NCBI GenBank assembly: GCA_963970005.1
Contig: CAXAMN010027473.1
Location: 327,337-391,336, forward strand
Length of the DNA stretch: 64,000 nucleotides
Source of the DNA: Durusdinium trenchii
Lineage: Eukaryota; Sar; Dinophyceae; Suessiales; Symbiodiniaceae
Reading direction: 5' to 3'
Shown here: one piece after another, positions 13,901 through 19,910 of the stretch
How positions within the stretch are numbered: position 1 is the first letter of the stretch
Layout: every line of letters starts with the position of its first letter
Made by a program: the position numbers and the translations under genes
The notes under the pieces: model-generated
Told to the model about the DNA's origin: nothing
Database searches by the model: none
Seen by the model: the letters and a program-made list of their open reading frames with translations, nothing else

Positions 13901-16900
13901 TCGCACTACCCGGCATCGAATCCAGATACTGAGGAACGGAAAAGAGCTGCCAAGCGCGGTGGGCAAGGTACAGCAGTCGCTTCCAGCTGGAAATCCGCCT
14001 ATGACAACCTCAGGAGAGTCAGAGCACGCGCAGAGAGCCAAAATGTGTGCTATTGTTGTGGTTCAAACCAACATCACCTGGCTATTTGTCCCGACACTGA
14101 GAAGAAGGACGTGTTGATGAAATCATTCTCTTACATGGAGGACACTATGCGCAAGTGCTTCACCGAGGACGACAAGGCAATCATCCGACGTGATGTTGAA
14201 AGCCGAAAGAGGAAAGCAAAGTCATCCAAAGACGTCGAAGACGAGGACTACATGGATGTGGATGATGAAGACATTGAACTTCCCGAAGAAGAACCGGAAC
14301 TAGGAAGTAAGGTACCACCTTACTCTCCGAGAGCCAAAGGTAGACCACATTCGTCAGACTCTGCAAAAGAGGAATACGCAAAAGCGGTCGAGGCAACCAA
14401 GAAGGCCTTTGGGAACGCCAGCTTCGTCACCAGATTCAAAGAGCCCGTCGACCTCTTTGACATTGCCGATGACAAAGAAGGAGGAGAGCACAAGGTCGCA
14501 AATCACAGGGTTGATAGATCAGGTCCTGATGGAAAGAGGGAACTTGATGCACTTATTCAGGAGGCTGCAGCACTCGGGATAAAGATGCCCAAAGTGAAGG
14601 ACCTTGCTCCTGATCCACAACAATTTCAAAAGGCTGGATATCGGCAGATTGAGGTGACTTGCGATAGAGGAAACATTGAGATAATTCCACAGTATGGAGT
14701 TACATTCTATGTGGAGTACTGGAATGGACCGAAGGTAGATGCAACTTACACGGATCCACCAAAGATGAACCCAGCAATTCGCATCGACAAGCTCAGCGAG
14801 GAGAGTCAATGGGTCAACGAGATTAGCCATAGACTCAATAGACTACTCAGGCATGGAGTGGGAAAGCATAATGGGATTCAATCGCACCGCGGTCGAAAAC
14901 CTCATGTGTCCCCGAAGTGCAATGAGGGTGGATGGGTGAACATCGATGAGATCCTGGAATATGATCATGTCTTCAACGATGGTGTCAATATCAGTACTAT
15001 CACAGGTACCCGACGTGAGCAAGATATCAAGACAGAGCGATACCAATATTTATGCAAGGCGATGTGGCATGCAAAGAAGTTGCAGAACAGAGTACGCTAT
15101 CAGATTGCCGCCGTTCGCATCTCAAAGGAGGATGTCTCACTCGAAGAGGAAAGGCGATACTGGGCAAACCTCATGTTTCACGGCACAGATGCACCATCAT
15201 TTCTGAAGCATGAACGTTGGATCGTTCCTTGTGCAATTCGAGCCGTTGCCTCTCACAATTCTGGAAGAGAGACTGTTCTTGAAGAGGATGTGTCAATATA
15301 TCCTGTATGGACTTCACATCTCATTCCAGAGAATGTGGCAATGCAGCTCGGAGGAAGCTTTCACATGACATCGCTTTCCAATATTGAGTCAATCATGAAA
15401 CTAGGAATTGTCCCTGGTGGAATGGATGGATATAGAGGTAGTGTCTTCTTCAACCACTTTGCGCCGTGGGATGATCGATCATCAAAGATCCTGAGATCAA
15501 GATGGCCAAGAGGGGGAATGCCCGTTTGCCTTTATGTTCCAATCATGACTTTGAGGAAGCTTGGAGGAAGAATTTCGGAGAATTCCTACACTGTTGTTTT
15601 TAGAGAAGTTCCATGGAGATGTGTACGAGGTGCTTGGTATTGGGATGACCACGGTCAGGCATGGAGGAGACTCCTGCTGGGAAGCACCGGAGAACAAGTT
15701 GTTCTAGCGGCACGTCATGGACTTTGGGTTGCTCAGAAGCATACCATCCTCGGGAGAGCCGACGAAGTCACAAAGTCAGCCTCGGCGACAGATGACAACG
15801 TCCAGAAGCTCGTGTCCCTTATCGATGAAGTACGATTCGATGACAATGGAGAGCTGATCGAGGATTCCATCAGTGAGGAAACTTGGGACGAAATCATCTC
15901 CAGAACATGTGAAGGGTATCGCAACGTGGATGGCAATATTTTGTGTCCATCATGTATGCATTTGACTTCTTCATCTTTGTCCGTATGCCTATCTTGTCAA
16001 GGCAGGCTACTCTCGTGTGGTATTCGCAACACTGTCATTTCCGATTCACCCGTTGATCTTGTGAGCGACGATGAAGAGGAAAAGAAGGAAGAGAAGAAGC
16101 CTGAACATGATGATCAAGATATGTTGGATCAGGCCACTATGGACGAGATCAGAAAGGCTTGGGAAGAAGACATCGCTCAAACTGAAGCAGCTGATGACGA
16201 CGAGGACATGGACAATCAAGATCCTTCCAAACCGTCTGATGGTGCAGAGAACCTCAAGAGTGACAATGTCGAAACCCCATCTTTCAATGAGGATGAGATC
16301 GACTACGGTCGTGATTCTGATCTAGAAGATGAAGACGAACGAAACGTGATCATCGAGATCCAGAGGAGCACACAACAATATGAGGGGAAGAAACGTCAAG
16401 ATGGTGAGCCCGAGGATGAAGACGTCACCGACGACTTACATCCGGAGGCGAATCGACCGACAGATCGTGACGAACCGGGATACTATACACAGCATGGAGC
16501 GACCGAGTTCAATCCCGAAGAAGGAAGAGACAACGAAGATCTCCCCATCTATTGTCGAGTACCGGAACCTCGAATCTATGCGCATCAAGAGAGGGCCTAC
16601 TGTCAGGACGTCTCCATGAATGCATCGGGTTTGATGGATAGGTATGTGGTCAAATGTGTGCTGAACATGATCTCCCTGATGTACAAGAGCTACTATTGCA
16701 CCAGCCTTACCGACTTCAAAGCAAATTGGAAAAAGAAACGTCTGGATGTGATAAGCAAGTTCGGTACAGGAGATTCCACTGAAATCGATGACGATGGGAG
16801 ACCATTGGATCCAACAGATGACATGATGTTAAATTTTGCCAACGACAACAATATTACAACTGAGGAGGCCTGGCACCGATTCAGAGGAGAACAATTCATT

Positions 16901-17881
16901 TGCAAGGTAGCACTCATGATCCTATCATTCGGTCATACTCCGAAATCCTTCAAAGAGGAATATGGCAACTTCGAATACTTCACCGACTTGACTGATGCCC
17001 AGCTTGAGGAGTTGAAAGCGAAGAAAGCCAGTGCAATGACTGAATTGGTACAGAAGTGCATCCATGCGATTTATGGGTGTCGGACATATTCTTATTTTAG
17101 AACCGACATTACATCACCCTACCACAAGGTGATCGATCCTCTGGACATCATGTACTCGAGAATGAAGAGCAAGTGGGAGAAGTCTATTCTTTTGATCATT
17201 GATCAACATGAAATCAGGTTGCCCCCACAAGCTCAGGAAGTCATAGAGTCAATGGCCAGAAACCCCAACGTTGGACATACAGAGAGATGGATGAGCGTGA
17301 TAGAACACAAGCATGTTCAAGCTCTTACCAATCGTCTAGGCTTTGGAGATAGGGCCAAGGAGATTCAGGGCAAGAAGAAGCAGGCAGCCAAGGCAACAGC
17401 TAAATCAACATCTTCGTCAAGAGCTGAGGCAAAGCCAGCATCTACACCCAGAACCGAGGCCAAGCCGTCGTCAGCACCAAGTGAGGAACCAAAACCTTCA
17501 GCAGCACCTAAGAGTTTCGGGCCCTCATCAGCAGAGGAGAACAAGGTGAAGGCTGCTCCAAAAGCCAGACCACTTGACAAATCACCATCAAGTGCTACCG
17601 ATGTGTTTGAGCAAGCTTTGCAGGAAGATCTTGCCGCCAACGCACATGCAGCAGAAGGTACAACTACTTCATCATCCCGAGGACATTCCAAAGGAGGAGG
17701 CCAATCTGGAACATCTTGGAGACCGGCGCTAACGCAAGAACATCGCGAAGTACCTCAACCTTCTGAAAAGGGAAAGGGAAAGAGCAAGTCCAAGGGAAAG
17801 TCCAAGAAGGGAGAAGATGATCGGTGGGATGCTCAGGGCAACTGGGATCATCGTGGATGTAGAGGTTATCACCAGTGGTGA
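1901..17881 (+). CDS. Giant copia Pol polyprotein: CCCH fingers, protease, integrase, RT, RNase H and long extra C-terminus
   Basis: 5326 residues, uninterrupted. Order seen: Lys-rich start; two CCCH zinc fingers (C95-H113 and C133-H151, C-x7-C-x5-C-x3-H); aspartic protease with DTG at 351; integrase with H582-x3-H and C593-x2-C, then D625, D686, E717; acidic linker; copia RT with YVDD at 1457; RNase H with DAD near 1677 and the ADIHTKAF end motif; a Pro-Cys-Thr module (about 2260-2476); a long unrecognised region; C-x2-C pairs at 3668 and 3690; CCHC knuckle at 4050; a Tpt1-like domain (about 4300-4590); another C-x2-C ribbon near 4680; a helical region; and a KGKGKSKSKGKSKKG-type basic tail. 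The first part makes the enzymes for proteolysis, reverse transcription and integration; the rest is cargo of unknown role. ATG 1901 may not be the true start if the UAA at 1880 is read through. Confidence 0.9.
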   Translation: MILEKEKAVKNVANIFQNLKPGGPAPKLKAAPADPKKKPKGQQEQVVSEDAAAVKPKPNPKKHPEDKNKKGKGKGKGDGKDRSRSPSTDKKKIPCKFFVKGNCTMGKDCPFSHKKPRSPSRGPSVGKNDKPVCWMWIRGTCDKGKDCKFYHDPKASPKKGISAPADSGDDRPKPKAKPKPKPKAKPGAPAIGGELFMDESEDEGIAASAKAREGGAKVSFDEETCEIMLNEAIYSVRDKWKVVEKKPLRPDIKRYDEKELTCYTRKEQIRFEEKVAEARGILMVPYTEIKRVRIPVGPKGDLSVTMSFDEDDGLVFHHKVIPHVCEGKKDHADTKTLSIPAKGSRTKFIMDTGCGYDLISKGRAKKLGLEVRESDQSMSFYTANGVTSTKGVADIHFDEFDSTYSPFVLDESPSVLSVGKKCMEEGYTFIWPACGNPYMVSPNYKKIMLEVEGNIPYIVKGSDFCTPTDDTRAEMIARFTLGEDEADYQSTFINCDVDPQGIMCDNDDLPVIEPPKVKRRKRNKKFKASPGEEDEVESDVAGDSEPEADDDDADDIEVDVIDGASRMVRRGTLKADARKIEHLLTHRYKNPYCESCIRAKMKHFKTHRGAFKRKLKAFGDLVTFDFVDTRNILDQGISTDREIFVIRDRYTGVIWAYPSKEKFTKDVINAINHFKGLKKIKIAYADKAPEFETAMKQLKIPFDHSLPNHPQNNSLAERNNQFIMMTTATCLLEAGLPPCFWSYAVECVSHLLNIEEGEDGVSPWYKLHGKEFHGEKIPFGAKVFFMPSSQGRIEQKHKFDPKGIPGIFAGYEIKPGMNWSRQYRVWSLETFAHQSLAFDANRPIRKLLTPQLTETLVFLAPIEFPLKEGYEKINNTLEGMKIRDRRDGEPEVGDPSQMIDYGEYEPTEPGMDFEELAEREIRDEDDEEAIGDHEADDEERDDPGDDDDPKPDGGHSKILSKTAKAKVPPSTSREDHPPVGDPSMDHMSMGKASDGIIYLNDDGETVKLDRKGNPYKVGSDGRRFFRSSPRPRSKYTPEEWKALSLSDRAIAEKKEALEKEKMKERESKGAGSSKDKRKKKKKEDKDDDPKDISPNIFIGLKKDRTSTTDDDDMGGHSPSSASTLSTELPSDDDYLVEWEEWTSVENGFGPRATWDPLNIIDVNSGEILNDMAVAYAMPTESNRCTTEDFTKNLKDHHLSFPSMPCINSISKHRERYTYADATNPMSAYRNLFNAAVSRPVSRAEMLKNPKAKASMRKEWLGLHEQGVFDFSVIREYHNVKQEALTLKQVVHFARVHGIIVEKNYQLPMSDERRKFKGRGVLLGNKVKNQNWEAAFFQDLGNSPASFESSRWADFYGCVPGHSVKLADAIQAYIQASLTGPPCWVELPSDAWPDDVDVSKYHRPVVRLLKALYGHPDAGTMWEKHCDTQVRQLGFKPIGDEWPSMYFHEGLKLLLVIYVDDLKLAGPTENMTKGWSMLRTKLRIEPETDLGLYLGCMLTRGESKLHDGTVVNTVSYNMEGLLKLSVEKYLDIVGHDTKLKKVTTPSVPEETKSHPARAPAPGKEAVTCPWCANTFDPKYSGKLHSKSEPDVTPDDGNRGSLAPHAASILMKLLYAARIARFDLLRSINMLARNVNKWTSNDDARLHHLMCYVNSTLDKRMIGWVGDPIATLSVGIFADADFAGCGETLRSTSGSHMHVQGKHTRFPIAGGSKRQGCISHSTPEAEIVAADSTLRNFGIPSIGLWQTLSGKAPEILFHDDNQGMIGVARTGKNPTMRHLERTHGISIVSLHEHFQQDHFVLLYEISHKMCADIHTKAFRTPLAWRRACMLINLLDPEDLSSKELADMVSPSVDHKKIDHQIFQTKTDDIPNFPYTQTPVLPRAVFVKGMTGKEGVQDLPNGDCIYVVKVPVYYRRFPPGRYIPSDTCRSTWVLVNGSWNCVEREATPLQQALRFDHWVERACFLYHASKASSSPEAGACLSQSPFLALANVPWTPDAVLQFSIASLSTDPALLQSQEVPLNNCHPATLRVINTLLRLVHGGSGGQDGASIRAFGAVQDHFVRLDSKGRNPKTNKNYRDEWRRDGDTLTRVHNVPRTQEFVPSEDSHCPVRLSDLSDYRRTEKYYKSGKDIKVDSWRFKGNSVGKDDPWIGSTTFLIVSNGHGHSPQHETTDNSNNKQKGNVTAIATGIQAWGMNTITHEHMFIAQTAKYVASDTPPGRKPVLHLVLQRRSGRSHKYQFELHQQDVKGPQDIFDRCIMLQELERNVPCLVLMFAEEQNWFTFLQTCLKKQFMNIVTITEDDDACSAYGINKVKACVRSSLDCVFFAGPCTGGSAWNRLNRTVSIKAEMQIEKHQELYWSLWNCFANALDHVFAIGACALTELPKSCEYWRDDRMTTLIEGTESHVHDFDGCMYGLATHYGHRDIPIKKPWRIVSWGVQFQNLMKKCDHKHQHAPCAGRETRVTQLYTLRIAQHMIETLNKRALSLWKKQHVASRAPVLYDWSRSPHPSMSNGNPCSEVNINKRFDKIIQSVHDSKKKKLTCENKHDTHDSCASVITFHNHLEQYFEINQANHFGAGVIQRFAKKKFAEFHPITGGLSPTTLPQRGNSLAFVSHFWRLTTPLHRGDCVFSMFRSTAYGITGRNMASAKKLKEHLHILNSRRGESPTLVPGRFVEDMDPGQALQLAEKWMERGVPPIYSISACYCAVEAKGGAIQERLVRSLRVLLSKYDPETDDGTEVARVFFAGIKRVIGIVKNQERMVRPEHLPLGPPPPPNPDHFPYEAFASNDVWDRLELFADNLSALFMPEPFNQEAPVKGMLADLNDKVARRGMKGINSTAMSKDSLLDITRDGYFYDSMNDLHHRIPIEGRSSNYMAMTGEHWERSCRYISLAGASLGFALRFHNKNHPEDLTSLTDLIQIIAKGQSGGTLERCAAINNFQCIQALYRCIHRHVIEQSAISLRPEANAQMLAAFQHLKEWFPEVKPDVWTAGYNVLGAELGAHRDLLARDTSISILNQYIAELHLSEANLDKEPNLETLGKPKEKIYLTFENPSIGPPNLKDFSAVEPQWLCQFRIHHARNKGLSQDEITKQMREEARRARDQSGAPRNRDDYTQTFGGKGSSVPPGGPYTSSSSGPRPPWERNNEQWDPWSSDVPHGAYDVPRPPPKAPPKCKPMPRPKQPAQPKEWFVTLPPEGVTIIGCNGMDYLGKPIIFNLWTYRSSTTAYATAPFAGPRTAEPGRDWRQYVRRLTYYVGVTLGGNYRSSSSMGLQPLTDSHLRTKVNESDGFWTKLYVEMVEEFDLTSCFQYPSARAMVLILKLIDVPEKAAYLIKSLSSKVGCHTEEKDKVMIDGDTGVMDVDHLSGQIRGVGTGHTILVTDLDYATRANSSKKVTTMQYGIRTEMAFENCCVFQVKGERHQDILDMLDGVVDFLEEHGQDQGDGTTVHIWLCLHCMFPNGSTLRLTEATFKEFSRKLAEKVHSIGQLLTTPVLVNIQPDSKFFGPARYDHSHIVTDIVDQVRRSGALATKSSRAWKAMYSVAGAPSASYITGGDKNKIWAVMEKQLTRERVILLCSMNKVHVSALNNMAEDEIQVPISQDNFDRYLNVAMSASDGQPKKTSTKHTVGGSFSQGTEWRDIRFVLKDPEPEEDRMEYWMTGNRKDESCKTTADAAPYLCEDCNKRDASEDWNTYKDNRSHCVNCNFNFWCVHSGTPTIQQERESIWETAVRVRVLWEKNAEWNSLYPAQNLREFMVEGAMMLSRKNPPWIQGALKAISHHGGIRAPSELVEQYCTQGKGSTLFVHRDYDPDSEDYGFRAYMDYGNVAYHDYIQYFFTHKEYQDVFSLNEYRTVTNSELAGDIMEFWTGVLELAGIFKDTLFGDWAQINECRRGIEMSFLHFYAASRKSINDNTKRNKPSGLHVTAEERACIDAVMSRYAIRPEFRRMVRLAIAPEPKRTSTEEPDVEMKDGEADPASTTPGVEEPEPPTPELDPQDYKDGEGRSISPTKTWSHYPASNPDTEERKRAAKRGGQGTAVASSWKSAYDNLRRVRARAESQNVCYCCGSNQHHLAICPDTEKKDVLMKSFSYMEDTMRKCFTEDDKAIIRRDVESRKRKAKSSKDVEDEDYMDVDDEDIELPEEEPELGSKVPPYSPRAKGRPHSSDSAKEEYAKAVEATKKAFGNASFVTRFKEPVDLFDIADDKEGGEHKVANHRVDRSGPDGKRELDALIQEAAALGIKMPKVKDLAPDPQQFQKAGYRQIEVTCDRGNIEIIPQYGVTFYVEYWNGPKVDATYTDPPKMNPAIRIDKLSEESQWVNEISHRLNRLLRHGVGKHNGIQSHRGRKPHVSPKCNEGGWVNIDEILEYDHVFNDGVNISTITGTRREQDIKTERYQYLCKAMWHAKKLQNRVRYQIAAVRISKEDVSLEEERRYWANLMFHGTDAPSFLKHERWIVPCAIRAVASHNSGRETVLEEDVSIYPVWTSHLIPENVAMQLGGSFHMTSLSNIESIMKLGIVPGGMDGYRGSVFFNHFAPWDDRSSKILRSRWPRGGMPVCLYVPIMTLRKLGGRISENSYTVVFREVPWRCVRGAWYWDDHGQAWRRLLLGSTGEQVVLAARHGLWVAQKHTILGRADEVTKSASATDDNVQKLVSLIDEVRFDDNGELIEDSISEETWDEIISRTCEGYRNVDGNILCPSCMHLTSSSLSVCLSCQGRLLSCGIRNTVISDSPVDLVSDDEEEKKEEKKPEHDDQDMLDQATMDEIRKAWEEDIAQTEAADDDEDMDNQDPSKPSDGAENLKSDNVETPSFNEDEIDYGRDSDLEDEDERNVIIEIQRSTQQYEGKKRQDGEPEDEDVTDDLHPEANRPTDRDEPGYYTQHGATEFNPEEGRDNEDLPIYCRVPEPRIYAHQERAYCQDVSMNASGLMDRYVVKCVLNMISLMYKSYYCTSLTDFKANWKKKRLDVISKFGTGDSTEIDDDGRPLDPTDDMMLNFANDNNITTEEAWHRFRGEQFICKVALMILSFGHTPKSFKEEYGNFEYFTDLTDAQLEELKAKKASAMTELVQKCIHAIYGCRTYSYFRTDITSPYHKVIDPLDIMYSRMKSKWEKSILLIIDQHEIRLPPQAQEVIESMARNPNVGHTERWMSVIEHKHVQALTNRLGFGDRAKEIQGKKKQAAKATAKSTSSSRAEAKPASTPRTEAKPSSAPSEEPKPSAAPKSFGPSSAEENKVKAAPKARPLDKSPSSATDVFEQALQEDLAANAHAAEGTTTSSSRGHSKGGGQSGTSWRPALTQEHREVPQPSEKGKGKSKSKGKSKKGEDDRWDAQGNWDHRGCRGYHQW
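8678..9328 (+). other. Pro-Cys-Thr module of element 1, after RNase H
   Basis: Key motifs in order: a hydrophobic strand (LVLMFAEE), FFAGPCTGGSAWNRLN (PC at residue 2325), ELPKSCEYW, DFDGCMYG, IPIKKPWRI, then a Cys/His stretch (CDHKHQH). The same motifs in the same order occur at 44760-45408 in element 2, there between integrase and RT. The layout (N-terminal strand, then a PC loop, then E-x-P, then KK-x-WR) recalls a divergent C5 cytosine methyltransferase fold, whose catalytic cysteine lies in a PC loop, but the canonical PPCQ and ENV motifs are missing. Function is not established. Confidence 0.55.
12902..12997 (+). other. Zinc-ribbon-like Cys pairs in element 1 Pol
   Basis: CEDC at residue 3668 and CVNC at 3690, followed by FWC, have the two CxxC knuckles of a zinc ribbon. 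It lies in the unrecognised part of the protein between the Pro-Cys-Thr module and the CCHC knuckle. A nucleic-acid or protein-binding role is only inferred. Confidence 0.4.
14048..14089 (+). other. CCHC zinc knuckle in element 1 Pol C-terminal region
   Basis: CYCCGSNQHHLAIC fits C-x2-C-x4-H-x4-C exactly (first Cys is residue 4050). Such knuckles normally sit in Gag and bind RNA; here it is far downstream of RNase H, about 250 residues before the Tpt1-like domain, suggesting that the C-terminal cargo handles RNA. Confidence 0.7.
14806..15660 (+). other. Tpt1/KptA-like RNA 2'-phosphotransferase domain inside Pol
   Basis: Residues about 4303-4587. The N-terminal part has LNRLLRHG followed by GGWVNIDEIL, matching the Tpt1 pattern (L-x-LRH ... 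GWV-x-(V/I)-x-(E/D)-(L/I)L). Further on come ERWIVPCAIRAVASHNS (compare IRA-x-QGHS), FHMTSLSNIESIMKLGI (compare YHGT ... I ... I ... GL) and a strand-rich end (VCLYVPIMTL ... YTVVFREVPW). Known Tpt1 enzymes remove a splice-junction 2'-phosphate from RNA by transferring it to NAD+. The LRH pair and the Arg of IRA, both among the catalytic residues, are present; HGT is HMT here and QGHS is changed, so activity is uncertain. A linker of about 60 residues separates the two halves. Confidence 0.65.
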
Positions 17882-18560
17882 TTTCTTTGAACGACTATGA
17901 GGATACCATGCAAGCCAGGGAGGAAGTCATTCACCGGATGACTATCTGACCTGGAACGCTATAAGTGTATCATTGCAAATCGTCAATTTGATTTGATACC
18001 AGGAGCATAATGGAAGGAAGACAATCACCGACTGTCTCTCCGACTTGCCGTTCTGTAAGTGTATCCAAACCAAAACCTACATCATTTGAGAAGTGTGAAG
18101 TCAGTTGCCGATGTGGCATCTACGTGAAAAGTCATCAGTTCGGATCTACATCAAAGCGAAGCTCTTTTGAGTGGATACTGAGCGAGGCCTCATGACCGTC
18201 TCACTTATTCAATTCGATTTTTTTCATAGGTTCTGAGCCATAGTTGCACAATTTATATGTAAAAGTCCGCTTTAGTCCAGCATGTTCTGTAGTATGAGCC
18301 TCATATGAGTCTCGCGGCAAATCATACAATTTCTTTGTAGCACTTACATCCCTAAATTTTCGTGTGTGATCGGAACATATTGTTACCGTTCACATGGGGG
18401 GTGCGAATGGAAGTGCAGCGACATGTACAGTGCAACATGTACATATATATATGTACCATATGTACTTTGGCTCAAGGATCAAGCGACTAGAAAAGGTGCG
18501 GTTTCCGTTCCGACGCTACGCCGCTTATGGACCGTCAGTGATAGCTTCAAACTACGCTGA
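17882..18560 (+). other. 3' non-coding DNA of element 1 (probable 3' LTR somewhere within)
   Basis: No credible coding. A purine run ending at 17926 (AGGGAGGAAG) is directly followed by TCAT, as the polypurine tract of element 2 is followed by its LTR start TCATTTTC, so an LTR could start near 17927. TTTTTTTT occurs near 18217, and (AT)n with a short palindrome near 18430-18462. Without the 5' copy the LTR cannot be delimited. Confidence 0.4.
18464..18476 (+). promoter_or_regulatory. Spliced-leader-like 13-mer downstream of element 1
   Basis: ACTTTGGCTCAAG is identical to the 13-mer in both LTRs of element 2 (33857, 47596) and differs at one base from the 3' end of the conserved dinoflagellate spliced leader, which ends ATTTTGGCTCAAG. 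These are the only three occurrences I found in the window. Confidence 0.6.
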
Positions 18561-18594
18561 TTAAGATCCACTCGCAGAAGGCATGACTGCCCAA

Positions 18595-18749
18595 ACAGGA
18601 TCCTGACGGCCCTGAACGGCGCCAGGAACTGCGGCGTCTACCTGGGCGCGAAGGGCGTGGACCGCGCGAAGGACGCGCGGCTCCGCGCCAAGCGGGCCCG
18701 CGACAAGCGGCGGAACCGGAACTTCCAGGCGCGTGCGGAACGGAGGTAG
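18595..18749 (+). CDS. Possible terminal exon, Arg/Ala-rich basic tail
   Basis: Directly after an AACAG that could be an acceptor, the + strand reads LTALNGARNCGVYLGAKG and then about 30 mostly basic residues (RAKRARDKRRNRNFQARAERR) to TAG at 18747. Its GC content is far above the flanks, as is usual for dinoflagellate exons against introns. No family recognised. It could be the last exon of a host gene, or a dead fragment. Confidence 0.3.
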
Positions 18750-19084
18750 GGAGTGACAGAGGGACTTTGTGGTGCTAAGAGGGATTGAAATCGTGATGGA
18801 GCCCAAATGAAGGCCAAATCGACCCTTGAAAATCGAAGTTGTTAAGTCCAAAGTTCAGACTTGTTGGTTCACAATCGTTTGAGCGTTTGAGTGAGGAAGA
18901 AGGCCGCTCAACGGCGCTGTTTGTGCACTCAGTGACAGGAGAAGACCACCCTTTTGGTGGAAGGCGTTGTGGACAGCGGCGCCGCCAGCTCGGCGGGCGC
19001 CCTTCCCACCACCGTGGGGCGGGAGGCTGAAGATGCTTTGGAGGCGCGGCGCGGTGCAGGGGTTTCCCTGACCAGATGCTATAT

Positions 19085-19188
19085 CCCTAAGCCTCCAGTC
19101 AAACCTGAGAAGGTGGGACGACCGGGGCCCGGGTGCCAGGAGGGTCCAGTCATACCGAACCTGAGGAGGTACGACTGGAGGTGTAGGG
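19085..19188. repeat. Foldback repeat, CCTAGGGCTCC family, copy 1
   Basis: Ends CCCTAAGCCTCCAGTC and GACTGGAGGTGTAGGG are near inverted repeats, with internal GGTGCCAGGAGGGTCC, the reverse complement of the core GGACCCTCCTGGCACC seen in the other copies. It therefore lies in opposite orientation to the copies at 58649, 59671 and 61104. Confidence 0.7.
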
Positions 19189-19306
19189 TATATGTATAGA
19201 CGGTGATTTCAGCAGTGCTTTGAGGGGGGATTTGGCACATCCGAACGGACGGGTAGAAAAAAGTCACTGACTGGGATTGAATGGGAACTTGGTTGGTCGT
19301 CACTGA

Positions 19307-19485
19307 TTGGGTGGAGACATTGCTCAAGTGGCAACTGTGAGTGCCAAGGTTGGCAAGGAGATGAACTTGAAGCCGTTGAATTTTGATTTGTGCCAGGCTG
19401 GCATGGAAGAAGGTGGCGCTGAGCATTCCAAGAAGAAAGAGAAGAAGGATAAAAAGGACAAAAAGGAAAAGAAGGACCAGATGCG
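19307..19485 (+). CDS. Possible exon, Lys-rich
   Basis: The + strand encodes MNLKPLNFDLC... followed by a KKKEKKDKKDKKEKKDQM stretch. A possible GC donor (ATGCGAAT) follows at about 19482; dinoflagellates commonly use GC and GA as well as GT donors. It could join the candidate exon at 19735, which opens with more Lys-rich sequence. The frame as it stands stops at 19520. Low-complexity Lys tracts are common in such genomes, so this is weak. Confidence 0.3.
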
Positions 19486-19582
19486 AATCACATCATCTAT
19501 TATGTGCACAGGAGCCTTTTGAAGCCTCCGTTTTTCTTTGGCATTGTGTGCTCTCGCGTTCTGTTTGTTTCTATAGTTCTTA

Positions 19583-19678
19583 TCCTTGGGGCTTCAAGTA
19601 TCCCTCCTCAGAAGGTATTTGGACCCACCTGGCACCCACCCCAGTCCCACCTTCTTAGAAAGGCACGGCTGGAGCCCA
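19583..19678. repeat. Foldback repeat, CCTAGGGCTCC family, copy 2 (degenerate)
   Basis: CCTTGGGGCTTCAAGTA ... GGCACGGCTGGAGCCCA arms around the core GGACCCACCTGGCACCCACC. Arms are more diverged than in the copies near the end of the window. Confidence 0.6.
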
Positions 19679-19734
19679 GTCCCGGGTATGTCATCTTGTC
19701 CTCTTGCGCCTTCTTGTCCTCCCCTTCCCGCGAG

Positions 19735-19910
19735 GAAAAGAAGGCCAAGAAAGGTGAGGTGGAGGCACTGCCCGCCCGGCGAAATCCGATGCTCTTCGCC
19801 AGCCATCTTCCACCGGGCCTGGACCGCCAGGCAACACAGGAGACTGAGATCGTGGATGCTGTCTCCGTGCGCGTGGTCAAGGTGGCAAACGAGGGCGGTG
19901 AAGGGGAAGG
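19735..19910 (+). CDS. Possible exon following Lys-rich exon
   Basis: A strong pyrimidine tract and AG (TCCTCCCCTTCCCGCGAG) precede GAAAAGAAGG at 19734. The frame reads EKKAKKGEVEALPARRNP, then HLPPGLDRQATQ, then VSVRVVKVANEGGEG, with a GT donor candidate (AAGGTGACT) near 19909. Coding look and acceptor agree, but no family is recognised. Confidence 0.35.

Larger units (their letters stand above)
1..18500 (+). mobile_element. Ty1/copia-type LTR retrotransposon, 5' end outside window (element 1)
   Basis: A gag-like frame followed by a protease-integrase-RT-RNase H frame, in copia order (integrase before RT), shows the type. The 5' LTR and primer-binding site must lie upstream of base 1, so the LTRs cannot be compared here and the 3' limit is a guess; coding ends at 17881 and the last candidate element signal is a spliced-leader-like 13-mer ending at 18476. 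The element is at least 18 kb, about three times a usual copia element, because pol continues for over 3000 codons past RNase H. The only coding interruption seen is one in-frame UAA, so this looks like a young or constrained copy. Base use is purine-rich and less GC-rich than the exon-like pieces further along. Confidence 0.85.
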
